Positions 35,538 through 47,155 of a stretch of 64,000 bases of DNA are shown in pieces. The DNA is from Schizophyllum amplum. Its lineage: Eukaryota > Basidiomycota > Agaricomycetes > Agaricales > Schizophyllaceae. The notes below the pieces were generated by a model. That model made no database searches and was not told the origin of the DNA. It was given only the letters and a program-made list of their open reading frames with translations. Numbering within the stretch: position 1 is the first letter of the stretch; every line of letters starts with the position of its first letter. Where the stretch lies: positions 310,001-374,000 of the forward strand of contig VDMD01000029.1 in NCBI GenBank assembly GCA_007026445.1, written 5' to 3'. The position numbers and the translations under genes were made by a program.

Positions 35538-36998
35538 TCAGTTGTCCTTCAACATCGCACGCCTCGTAGCATCTCGTCCAGCTTTGAGCAAGGTCGCAAC
35601 CTCGCTTCCGCCAGTACCTATCGAATGGCCCGCATCCGAAGGCCCCTTTGCCTCCATGGCCTTCACCATCATAGCCAGCGGACACCCAGTCGGCAGTATT
35701 CTTGCGGCGGAGACGACGTACAGCACCGCGATACGCATATGGCTGTCCCGGAGACGCTTCAGCGCCGCTACAGCACCATCGTACGGGACCTTCAACATGG
35801 GAACTTCTTCGGCTAGCTCGCGTACGCGTATCGGCGTCTGCTCGAGGTACTGAAGATAGTCACGATGCGGGCCTGGCATGTACCTTCGCATGCGCTTCAT
35901 GAAGCCCGTATCCGCCCTGCGATTTGCGTTACTGGCCGCCGGACTCCGCGTGAAGCGCAGCTCGTGATCAACGTCCAGAAATACGTCGACGGCGTGCATC
36001 AATGAGCTCTGCCCTCCCGACGGCCCGAGTAGGTCGATACAGGCGTCCTCGCCCTGAAAAATCCATGGGTGGTCCTCGCTGCTGCCGACGAACCACGGCC
36101 GGATTCGCCAATAGAATACGCTGGGGTCGCACGTAGGGCGAATACCCTTGATGATCTGGTCCAGCTCCTCGAGGCCGTCTGTCAACCGGTCGAGCGCGCC
36201 GGAAAGAAGGGCGATACTGGTAGCGTCCTTCGCCTGCGAGCAATGCATGCTCGCAACGTCTGCAATAACGCCAAGCAGCTCTGCACCTAGGAGCTCGCAC
36301 TGGACCTGCGACATGTAGAACGCCGACTCGTCCTCGGTCCCGGAAAACAAGGTCTCCGTACGCAGGTTATCCAGAGTCATTGGCCCATCCTCGTTGATCT
36401 GCTCCATGTTCCAAAGTATAGTATCGGCGTAGGTGAGGACAGGCGCCATCCTCAGATGGCGTGCGACAACCATCATCGGAGCCGCAAGGGACGGGGGGAT
36501 AGTGATGGATGTGCCCTTCTTCAGCTGCTTGCACGGCATGGAGTGGACATAGTAGTGAATGAGGTATGCGAGGACATAATGCGCGCGCTGCGAGCCAGCC
36601 ACATGATTGACGAGGTCCATCGCGTCGAGAACTGGCCACTGCGAAGAGGTGAGTCTTCTAGGTGCGCCACCGCCAACAGCAATTTACTCACCTGCTCGAT
36701 AGTCTTCCGCCATATGTCTCCCGAGCTTCGCTTCTTCGATGCTTCTTCACTGTTGTCCGCGTCGAGCGCGACAGATTCGGCCGGCTTCACGGAGGGCGTC
36801 TTCCCAAAGCTTGAACGCCCCACGCAGTTTTGGTAGCGGTCGGCTGGGAATAAACCCCGTTTTGCGGTCGACGCCAAAGTCGGAGGGGCCACGAGGTATA
36901 GACAGAGGCTGACGTCGGCCTGTAATGGCCTTCGCCGCCCATAGCAGGTTCCTACACATGCCGTTGAGCGTTGGGCAGCGATCCCGAAGCAGTTCCAT
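35538..36998 (-). CDS. Indoleamine 2,3-dioxygenase-type heme enzyme, with one frame break
   Basis: Oxidises tryptophan to N-formylkynurenine at the head of the kynurenine/NAD route. The first exon gives SDFGVDRKTGFIPSRP and LWEDALRE; one intron (about 36704-36652) precedes WPVLDAMDLVNHVAGSQRAHYVLA. Family blocks are GTSITIPPSLAAPMM, DPSVFYWRIRPWF, the signature GPSGGQSSLMHAVDVFLDVDH (proximal heme His in DVDHE) and FMKRMRRYMPGPHRDYL. The frame shifts near 36779-36785, where one base appears extra (CCGGCC for CCGCC), between LWEDALREA and ESVALDADN. The start is uncertain: ATGs at 37025, 36998 and 36959 are in frame, and 36998 is used here. Confidence 0.85.
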
Positions 36999-37070
36999 AA
37001 TGCAGACGAGCAGTGAGTGTATCATGCGGGGCGATGCTCGACGAGAGGAATTTGTTCCTTCGCCTTGCAC

Positions 37071-38066
37071 GCACCGACGTTTATGTAGGCCGCTAGTTCT
37101 CCGAGCCAGCTCTGAGGTTACGCAGCCTGGAACACGCGCGTAACAGACTGACTTTTCTTCATCAGCCTGAAGGTGCAGATCTGCAGTGGGTACAAATTAC
37201 TGGTGTCTAACTGAGATTAACCTATGCGCCGCTTTGGAACTCAGCGAGACTGCCAACTAGGGAATGACGGACGGATCGATATCTCCGTCATTTATCTCGC
37301 CTTTGAGGCGTCTTCTGGCCTCCACCTGCGCTGTATCACGGCATGGACAAAGCGAGACAGACTGCAAAACGTACAGGCATGCGCCTGATATTATCCCTCT
37401 GTGTCTTTCTTGCCCGGCATCCGTCCATGGGCATTGTCGCAGGCGTCGGCCGTTCCGGACTCTGCGCTGCCAGCCGTATGGATATGCAGCTCCCCGAGGA
37501 CCTTCTGCACCGGATTAAATGGCTTTATTGTCATAACTGCGTCGATCTTCTAGTATGGTCAACGAAGGGATGTGCGCGATCGTCATTCAATGCATAAACT
37601 ACTAGTAGGGACTAAGACTATGGCTTCAATGGACCTGTCCGTAGGGATCTCATCGGCGCGGGAGCTGCCGCACTGCATACAGAGCTAATCATTGTGGAAG
37701 TCATATGCTACCCCTACCGACAACTTAGCAGGGAACCAGGATACCTCCCTACAGAAATCCCATTTCCTCAACATGTTCATCTCCGTTTTACCACGTGCCC
37801 GCATCCCCAAAAGGCAGGCATTGTGGCAAAACGGGCCTTGGCCCGGTGCAATTACCGGTAATCCTCATCATATCGTCTATTCTCGTCGTAATACATCCTC
37901 TTTCTGCGTATGAGAGAACCTGAGGGTATCACTAGAGGCTACACAATTCCCTACATAGCAGGCAAACCCAAGAACGGATACCCAGGGTCCGTCGGCTCTA
38001 TGCATAAAAGTACATTATGGTCATGGCCAGCTTCTTACGATGTCCAACAAAAGCGACCGACACAGT
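37071..38066. other. Gene-poor stretch between IDO and the disordered-protein gene
   Basis: About 1 kb with only short unrelated frames; none shows a recognisable domain. It probably contains the IDO promoter. Confidence 0.55.
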
Positions 38067-41000
38067 TCATACAATACGTTCTTTCGTGCTGACTGTTCGC
38101 AGCCAAATTTCCCCCGGGCGGCTGCCAGACGTCAGCTTCCGCTGGTATTATACTTGACGAAACTCACCTGCGCTCCCGGACTATTCTAAACACATCTCTG
38201 TTGTCCACATCGCGCTTCACGGCCCCCCCTGCGCGTGGCGGGAAGGCGCCCGGACCACTGCGCTCCTGCAGGTCCGCAAGCGCCTCGTTCGTGCCCTCGG
38301 TCTCCACGACGATCGTCCCGTACCAGCCAGGATCAACAAACAACCCATCTTGCCCACGAATTGGTATGCGTGAGCTTGGTGGTCGCGCGCCGTGCCCCAC
38401 GCTACTCCCTCCGTGTCCGACGCTCGACCCTCCGCTACGCCGCGGGCGCACAATGAACGACGAACGGTGCACCCAGCGCACCACGTTATGATATGCGCCC
38501 TGTGGCGTCTCCGTGCGCGCACGGTCCTGCAGGAGCTGCAGGTTCGCCGCAATCTCCTGCCCCCAGGGAGATATGTCCACGCGGACAATCGGATTCTGGG
38601 ACGAGGGCCCCGTGCGGATGACGCGGTGGAAGTACGACGGTGAGAAGGCCATGGAGGGAATGTACCGTGGTGTATCTCCAACGGGCGAGTACGTGTAGTC
38701 GAGGTCGATGAGGTAGCTCCCGTCCCAGATCAGGCGCCCCGCGTTGCCTTCATCGCCCACCGCAATGTCCCAGGCGACGTCGCCCAAGCGCATGTGCTGC
38801 ATGACACCGGCCCGCCGAAGCTCAGCCTCGCACTCGAGTATGCTTGCATCCGACAGCCAGTCGCCCTCCGGCGACGGTACGAACACGCGCAGCAGCGGCG
38901 CTCGTCGCAACGTGAATAGTGGAGACCGGAAGCCCGTACTGCCTCGCACCGGCGACCCGCGCGATGACGAGGCGTGACCGGACACTGTCGAATGGCCGTG
39001 CGACATCACCGACGGCGAAGGCGGGCGACTCGCTGGCAGCGGCTCCTTCGCCTGCCGCTCTCCCTGCGCGCGCAGCCTGAGCACGACGCGGTTATAGGCG
39101 CGTGTCGCGGCGCGCAGTGCGCACACAGTTTCCGCCAGCCCGATGTCCCGCTCACCCGCGGGGAGCCGCAGCTGCTGATTGAAAGCATCCGCGTACCGTG
39201 CATACTCGTACGTCGGGAATGTCACGCCGCGCATGTAGTCGTTCAAGTCGCGGAGCGAGAGCGACAACGGGTCGGCATCACCCCAGGCCCATCTCCTGTA
39301 CCCGACGGTGCGCAGATAGCGCTCGAGAACCACTTCGCGCAGCGGGCGGTGGCGCGCGATCGCGGACATGGTCGCCTTGCTCACGCGAGACAGACCACAC
39401 CAGTCAAAAAAGGACTGATACTCTAGGAACGCGCTGAGCAGCTTAGGATCGGAGGTGAGGAAGCGGTGCAGCGGGAAGGGGCCCGGTATTCGGACTTCCT
39501 TCACTTCCACATCCCCAATGAACGAGGGAGGGCGCCGCTCGAGTCCAGCACCTCGCCGCTGGGAGCGCGCAGCCTTGTAATCCTTGGGTGAAACGGGCGA
39601 CGGCTGCTGCTGCACCTGCACCGGCTCTGGCTGAGGCGGCGTCATTGGTACCTCCGCAATTGGCGTCGGCATGGACGGCGGCTCGAAGGACGTTGCAGCG
39701 TCCTCAAAGTCGTCTTCAGACTCCGCCTTCGATATCCTATGTGCCCGTGGGCCCTCTCGAGATGGAGGCGGAGACACAATCCCTCGCGTTCCAGCGCGCG
39801 ACGAGGCTTTTGCAGGACTCTCGCGTAACGACATGCCATCCCGGGAAGCCTGCTTCCGCAAGCTCTCCCGCGACTTCTTCGCACGAAGGAACATTCCCGA
39901 TCCTGCAGGCGGCGGGCCATCGCGCGAGGGCGGTAGAGACGGGATGGCATCCATTTCCTGCATGGTCGGCGCCTTGGACGTATTTGACGTGCGCGACGAC
40001 GGGCGCATGAGCTGGACACCTTCAACGCGTGCGAACGGGTCGTCGTCGAGAAGGCTGACATCAGCGTCTGGGATCTCGCAATTGGAAGCCCGGAGTCTGA
40101 ATGCTTTGTAGGCGACGCAGGTGTCGTCGGCCGCTTCTTCAACTTGTGCTTCGCGGGGCGGCCCATCTCGGGGCTCGCGCGCGCCGCGTCTGAAGGGGTG
40201 CGTCGAGTGGAGGAAACGTCGGCTTTGGTGCGCGCTGTGTCGGCTGTCGTGCGTCGGTCATGATTCTGATCGGACGACCCGGCCTCAAAGGCATAGCTGG
40301 CACTGAGCCTTCTGCTTTGATTCTCGCTCGATGAGTGATCATTCGAGATGCGCGAAGATGCCGGCGGAGCAGTTGACATGTGCGCAGGTCTGCGTTTAGG
40401 AGGAGAAAATTCGGTGGGAGGGGACGGGTACGACTTGGCTGCCATGTCCTCCACGTTCGTTGGGTACATCGCGCTCGACTCCTCAGCGGCAGCAAAAATC
40501 CGGGGCTTTCCTCGCACAGGGGCTGGCGCGATTGATGCACCGTTGTGCATGTTCACGTAGGGAGCACCATTTTCACCGGCCTGGGCTTGGAATATGCGGG
40601 GAAGGGCTTGACGCATGGGTGGGGACATCTACGTCGTGTCAGCACGTCAACACGCCTATCGAACAGTAACACGCACCATGACTGCAGAGGGGTCACCAGC
40701 TGGACGGCGAGAGTCTTGCTGCGGGACGAGGGAATAAGAGCTCGAGGACTGTTGCTGGGGCGTGTGTCAGCTTCTGTTATGAAGGAGACGACGACAGCCA
40801 GATATGATCGCGTTATTACGCGTTAATGGCGATCGCGCGCTAGGTGGACAGGTAAATGACATACCCTTCCAACACTGCGACCAGCGTTAGCCGAATCGCC
40901 GCCTCCGTAGAAACCTTGGGAATTGAGGGAGTCGTGAGATCCATTGGCTGTACGTGTCCCGTACACACCGTTATTGGAGTGCGTGGAGGATGAAGACGGG

Positions 41001-41775
41001 GTTCGCTGCCGCGCGGCGTGCGACTGGTGATACGCGGAGGGTGCGATGGGGGCGTGTTGTCGGGATGTTGCCAAGGGTTGCTGTGTTGGAGTGGGGGGCA
41101 GTTGGCGGCTAGCGCGGCGTGCGTTGGGGTCGGGCACACGGCCATTGACGTGATTGGTCTCGGGGGTAGGCGCGCCGCCAAAGTCTTGCCTGGGTGTGCG
41201 GGCGGAAGGGGGCGCAGGCTCATGTCCGTTCATAATCGGTCGCCGTCGCGCCGCGTCTGGCGTCGGGTTGTGTGGCACCGAGGGTTGGCGGGTGACAGGA
41301 GCTGTTGGAAGGGCATCGGGGGCGGGAGGGGGAAGGGGCTTGTCCAGCTCGTAACGCGAGATGGGGCGCGCCTGCGCGGTCGCGTGGTTGCTCTGCAACA
41401 TCCTGTCGTGAGCGGGAGGTCCCATCGGCGCACGCTTCTGTTCCCGAGGCTTTGGCGGGTCTGGCTCGAATGTACGATTCGCCCTTGTCTGCTTTGGTGG
41501 TGTCTCCAAGGGGAGCTGCCTGCGAGTCTGGTCGACCCCGTGCGCGCGTCCCGCGACCCTCGGGGCGGGCTCACGACGGCTGTTACCTGAGAGAAGCATG
41601 GGCGAGGACACATTTTCGGGGCGGGAGGGGGCTGTTGCGGCTGAGTGGATGCGAAACGAGCGAACAATGGTGCAGAGCCCGTCGAGCCAGAAGTTGCGGG
41701 AGGCGCATTGGCCGAGGAGGGAGGCGCCGGCTTGAACTGCTCCGGCTTGGACTTTTTGCGGAGAAAACCAGCCAT
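38067..41775 (-). CDS. Long, mostly disordered protein of unknown function
   Basis: Not recognised. The start is the ATG at 41775 (MAGFLRKKSKPEQFK). The N-terminal 500 or so residues are rich in Pro, Ser, Arg and Gln and look disordered. Introns include one near 41590-41530, one after AGRSVGR (about 40850) and a 47-nt intron at 40143-40097. That last intron restores the frame from PAKHK to LRASNCEIPDADVSLLDDDPF. The C-terminal part is structured: FPLHRFLTSDPKLLSAFLEY, FDWCGLSRVSKATMS, VLERYLRTVGYRRWAWGD, then RVFVPSPEGDWLSD and RVDISPWGQEIAANLQLLQD. The final visible donor, CAG|GTGAGT, also creates an in-frame TGA (38164). Splicing to an acceptor 46 nt on extends the protein to a stop at 38067. 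Confidence 0.65.
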
Positions 41776-42956
41776 GACTGAAAGATATGCACAAGAATGA
41801 TGAAGGGGAAAGCGTCAGAGAAGGAGAAGAGAGGAACAAGCTGGAAGAGAACAAGAACGACAACGGCCCATCGAAGTCAGCAATGGCAGGTTGCCCACTT
41901 TTCCGACCAAGAACATCACGAAGCGGTCCGAGTTCCGAGGTTCGAGCGAAGATCGTCTTACCGCATTCGGTTTAACCATTGTTCTAAGTACTCATGCACA
42001 TGTTCGGGATAACTCCCCCTTAGCAAACGTTGCACTGGGTACTTTGCTAGCTAGACTACATAGTAGTAAATCGATACGGACCCTACAGTTCCGCTGCTGT
42101 ATTGAGTCGACCAGTCACTGTTCTGTCACGGCAGAGCTCCGCTTCACTGACGCAACAGCAGTGTCAGGATTCACGAATAGGCATCGAGAAATTTAGTACT
42201 TCAGTCTTCTGGCACATAGCCCCCGCTGAGGCAACATGTTTTCCGCGCGAGGACACCCTGTGAGAGGAAGAAGCGTATCGCGTTCAGTGCGAAATGACAA
42301 ACCGTGCCGAGGCCAGCGTACGAGCACTTCAAGGCTTCGTTCAAGCCAATCACCAAGCCAGGGTCGGCCTATCTTTCGCAGCTGAACCTGAGCTGAACGC
42401 TCTGAGGTTGACGAACGTGATGGACATCACGTCGAGGTCCCGTGACGCCGAAGGGCTGAAGCCGCTGAACCAGTGCCGCGAGACATCGATGAGGACGATG
42501 CAGATACCGTACGGATACTTAGCGCGGAGATGAGGTGGCAGAACCGGCAGGCGGAGAGCTTCAAGAAGTCTGAAGGACGCGCACATTCAGCGTAATCGGA
42601 AACTTGCCGCAGGAGGAGGATATACGTGGACGGCCGGCGAAAGATTCTGATGAGGCAACCTGCAGCTCGACGAGTCTTGCTCCCGGCAAGGTCTTCCGCA
42701 AAGAGGCTGCGAGTATTGTTGTATCGTCGACACTTGGAGGACTCATCTAGCTAAGTTGGAGCCAGAGGGAGTTGGAGACAGAAGCGAGCATACTGGCAAG
42801 GGACAAACGTCTTCTCAACTTTTTCTGCTGGCGCGCGTCGGAACATTCGGCTCCGGTGCCGGATCACGCGGCATCACTAATCTTATCTCATGTTTTCATA
42901 ATTGCCCGGTTGACGTCGCACTCGGCACACCCTTGCACATCTTGTCTCTCCCCGTC
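41776..42956. other. Intergenic, no gene recognised
   Basis: About 1.2 kb between divergent genes (disordered protein on -, NFS1 on +). Short frames occur on both strands but none carries a recognisable domain. Confidence 0.55.
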
Positions 42957-44843
42957 ATGTTGGCCAGATTATCCAAGCAAGCCGCGCGAACGACGGCCGC
43001 GACAGCCGGGGTGCGCTGCGTGAGCGCCCAAGGGGCCCGTCGGGGTATCGTCCAGCCCTCAGGTGCCGACCGCGCGAGCGTCGTCGACCTCCCCTCGACT
43101 TACAAAGACGAGACGCACTTTACGCCGCAGTCCGGTAAGTAACTGAATGATATCGGCGGGCAGGGATAGTTGACCTGACGGGTCGCAGATATGCTCGGTT
43201 TCAACTTGGAGGTCCCGAAGCGGGAGGGGTCGCTGAAGGAAAAAACCAGGCCCATCTACCTGGACATGCAGGTGCGTGGCTGCAGGGAGGGAACCGAAGA
43301 TTTGGCTGACCAACGTATCAGGCGACGACGCCAGTCGACCCTCGCGTCCTGGATGCGATGCTCCCGTACATGACGGACCAGTACGGCAACCCTCATAGCC
43401 GCACTCATGCGTACGGCTGGGAGGCGGAGAAAGGCGTCGAGGAGGCGCGCAAGGTGAGCCTTGCAGCCGCTGGGTTTTGTGATATGCTAATCCGATATAT
43501 TAGAACATTGCGGACCTCATTGGTGCCGATCCAAAGGATATCATCTTCACGTCAGGAGCGACAGAGACGAACAACATGGCTATCAAGGGCGCCGCTCGCT
43601 TCCACAAGGAGAAGAAAAAGCACATCATCACGACGCAGACAGTGAGTGCGCACCTATCCACGCCATCTCTTCATGCTGAGCCCTCGCTAGGAACACAAAT
43701 GTGTACTCGATTCATGCCGCAAGCTGTCCGAGGAGGGCTTCGACGTGACTTATCTGCCTGTCCGCCACGACGGCATCGTCGACCTTGAGGTTCTCGAGGC
43801 CGCCATCCGCCCGGACACCTGCCTTGTCTCCATCATGATGGTCAACAACGAAACCGGCGTCATCCAGCCTATCCGCGAGATTGGCGCTCTCCTGCGCAAG
43901 CACCGTGGCGTCTACTTCCACACCGACGCCGCGCAGGCAGCGGGGAAGATCCCGATCGATGTCAACGACATGAACATTGACTTGCTGAGCATGTCCGGTC
44001 ACAAGATCTACGGCCCCAAGGGCGTGGGCGTGGCGTACGTGCGCCGGCGCCCTCGTGTACGGTTGGAGCCCATCATAAGCGGTGGTGGTCAGGAGCGTGG
44101 GTTGCGGAGCGGTACGCTGGCCACGCCGCTCATCGTAGGCATGGGCGAGGCGGCTCGTATCGCCAGGCTGGAGATGAAGGTGAGCCGGTGTTTGCTTTAT
44201 GGCTGTGATGAAAATCTGCACTTGTGAATCTTCGCTTCTGGAGGGAAGTGGTGAAGCTCAGTAATGGGTACACCAGCTCCTCGATGAGTTTGGTGCAGGG
44301 GTACTGAGCCCAAATGTCTTCGCTCGAAGTGGACTAGACGCGATGCTGACTGCTTACAGAGAGACCACAAGCGGGTCTCCGACCTTGCGAACCGCCTCAT
44401 AGATGGCATATCGGCAGAGGTCGAGCATGTCATCCGCAATGGTGACCCCGCTGGCTACCCGGGCTGCGTGAACTTGAGTTTCGCGTACGTGGAGGGCGAG
44501 TCGCTACTCATGGCGCTCAAGGTTTGTGGCCCGCTTCCACACTGAGCAATGAACATACAGCTGATAAACATTGCAGGACATCGCACTATCGTCGGGTAGC
44601 GCATGCACATCTGCTTCTCTGGAACCGTCCTACGTTTTGAGAGCGCTCGGCGCTGCGGAGGACATGGCGCACTCTTCCTTGCGCTTCGGTCTTGGTCGTT
44701 TCACGACCGAGGCGGAGATCGACTTCGTCGTCAGACATATCGTGGGCACGGTCAACAGGCTGCGGGAGATGAGCCCCCTCTGGGAGATGGTGCAGGAGGG
44801 TATCGATATCAACACTATCGACTGGTCGCAGGCCCAGCACTAG
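42957..44843 (+). CDS. NFS1: Mitochondrial cysteine desulfurase NFS1
   Basis: PLP enzyme that supplies sulfur from cysteine for iron-sulfur clusters and tRNA thiolation. The ATG at 42957 opens an Arg/Ala-rich presequence ([18 protein letters not shown]). Blocks in order are [78 protein letters not shown] (PLP lysine), [12 protein letters not shown] and [14 protein letters not shown] (active-site Cys loop). It ends TIDWSQAQH. About eight exons join in phase and the frame is intact. No other Fe-S gene lies next to it. Confidence 0.95.
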
Positions 44844-45066
44844 GCCGAACTGGAACGTATATGTACTGTATTCCCTACCTAGTATTTTATCCGTAGTAGT
44901 CATTTGCAAGGATATCTTGTTTCAACGCTTCGCTCGTCGTCCTGTGCCACGCATCAAGTCAGTTGAGGATGAGCACGGACCATCGTGTGAATCTGTTGCT
45001 TTATTTGGCCGAACAAACTTGGGCAAATTGAGGTAAGTTCGAACTCCGCGTTTCGTCCCCGTGTCA

Positions 45067-46463
45067 ATGTCTTCTTCTGCCACCATGGGTCGCCGTCTTT
45101 ACCTTGGAAGTAAGCAAGCTCGTCCTTCGCAAGCCTCGGCGCCATGCTTACGGTCTCCCAGAGCTTCCCCCCGACACGAGCCCCGAGGATGTCAAGAAAA
45201 CGTTCACGGCTTACGGCCCAGTCGTTGACTGCAGGGTCATGACTGGTACGTGTGGTTGCAGAACGTGGCCTGGCGCCTGCTGACAACGTTCCCCAGGCTT
45301 TGGCTTCATTGAGTATGAGACCACGAAGGACGCCGAGGACGCGGTGACCGAGATGAACGGCAAGGACTTCATGGGCAATACGTGCGTCCCGTCCCCTTCC
45401 CTCTTTGAGGAGATTACCTACCCTGTGTAAAGCATTGCCGTCGAGTTTGCACGCGAAAACCGCCCGCGCCGCGAGCCTTACGAACGCGAAAGCAGGGACT
45501 ACGGGTATGAAAATAAGAAGGCTGACCGCGCGCGTGGCGCCATATTGACCGCTGACAGTGCTCCTCGTCGCCGCCCCGGTGGACACCGTGTCCTTGTCAC
45601 GGGCGTTTCCCGCGACACCAGCTGGCAGGTACGGATTTTCACCGGTTATCGACCCATGGAGCGCGAAAACCCTACCACGCCTCGGCTGCCCCATCTTGGC
45701 CTCTCATGAGCAATTTGCCCATAAACGCTACCGGCGACGATCGTTTATCCTTGCACTCTGGATCCCACGGATACGGATACGGATGGAACCCTGGACCCTA
45801 ACACCTGTCTTCCTTCCGCTTAGGACCTTAAGGACTTTGGACGCGAAGCAGGCAGCGTGACCTTCGCCGATATCGACCGGGATGTGCCCGGGCAAGGGTG
45901 AGTTGTCCCGCTATGTGTAAGGGCACGCGGCTGATAGTATCATCAGTGTCCTTGAGTACATGTCTCGCGACGACGCCGAGCACGCTGTGCGCTCGCTCGA
46001 CCGCCGCGATCTTCGTGGTCACGCAGTCAATGTTGCCATTGATGAAACCGTGCGTCGCCGCTGGCTTTGACTTATGTTCCTACTGACTAGTCCATAGCGT
46101 GGTGGTGGCGGTGGTGGCGGGGCTGACAACTATCGTCGTGACAGCCGCTACGACCGCGACGACCGCCGTGACTATGATCGTCGGGACCGCGACCGCGGTG
46201 ACCGTGATCATGACCGCGGCTACCGTGGCGGACGCTCCAGGTCGCCTCGCCGTGACCGCTACGACGACCGTCGTGCGCGGTCGCCCCCGCCTAGCCGAGA
46301 CTATGACGACCGGAAACCCTCAGGGTATGACGGTTATTCTCGCTATGATCATGATTATGGATACGAACGTCGTAGAACCGACGACCGTGATCGCCGGCGC
46401 GACGACAAAGTGGAGGATAGGCCCAGCCGGAGCAGCGGTGGCGACAGGGACGGCCGTTGGTGA
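45067..46463 (+). CDS. SR-type splicing factor with two RRMs and an RD/RS tail
   Basis: Nuclear RNA-binding protein that likely promotes exon recognition and mRNA export. The start is ATG 45067 (in-frame ATG also at 45085: MGRRLYLGKLPPDTS). RRM1 has RLYLGKL (RNP2) and GFGFIEYE (RNP1), then NTIAVEFAREN. RRM2 has RVLVTGVSRDTSWQDLKDF with the SWQDLKD heptad typical of pseudo-RRMs of SR proteins, then GVLEYMSRDDAEHAV. The tail is Gly-rich, then RD/RS-rich (RDYDRRDRDRGDRDHDRG), ending GDRDGRW. Six short introns are normal, but the one inside RRM2 (45629-45823) is 195 nt. Naming (Srp1/Srp2/SRSF type) is not certain. Confidence 0.88.
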
Positions 46464-47155
46464 TAACTCCCGCCGATGGGAGGACATTGGGAACCGGTCA
46501 TGAAGAGCCTGGACGGGACAAGAGGAGCACAGGTGACGATGAAGAGGCTTCAACAGGTTTTTTCTCTTTTCTCATGCGCCTTCAAAAACGAACGTATATG
46601 TCCCGTGCCGAAATGTTTTGTCGTATGGAGTGGACGGTGTAGCCGCCAAGCCTTGTACTCCTTCGGTGGTCGATACGCGTGGCCCTGAAATCGGATCCTA
46701 TATATGTGCGCGATGGGCAAGCCTCACTCAGTGGACCGGCGATTATTGGAGGACGCGATGGCGATTCCGACGGTATAGGATTAGTGCCGACCTTTGCTGA
46801 CGGACATGGATGCGGAGCGCGGCCCTGGTGTCGGTGAATCTTGGGAACGCGTCGCAGCAACGGATCCTCATGGATGCGAAAGTACCTGGCCTGTTCAGCG
46901 TGTTTGATGGCGCAGTCTTCACTGGCGCGGTGTACTGTATGGCCTAGGAACGGCATTGGACGTCAAGCCGTCAAGCTGAATCAAGAACGGGTTCAACCAC
47001 GGTTCAACGCGTCGGTGACCATCCTTCCTTTGGTCCACCATGTCGCACGCCTCCGCGACGGAAACTTTGCACTGCCCCCCGCCAGGACCCCGTCATACAA
47101 AACATGGTAGTGCTTTCCAGATAGCAGTCGAGTAGGATGTATGTACATCGTGTAT
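46464..47155. other. Convergent 3' region, no gene seen
   Basis: Lies between the 3' ends of the SR gene (+) and tubulin cofactor E (-). The open frames here are short and show no domains. Confidence 0.6.

Noticed and set aside
40097..40143. Apparent frameshift in the disordered protein
   Set aside because: A 47-nt intron with GTTGAA donor and TTCAG acceptor restores the phase.
44954..45694. 246-residue open frame on the minus strand
   Set aside because: It lies antisense to the first exons and introns of the SR gene, which has full RRM motifs. The antisense product shows no domain.
46099..46503. Thr/Val/Ala-rich frame on the plus strand
   Set aside because: It is an out-of-frame shadow of the RD-rich repeat of the SR protein.
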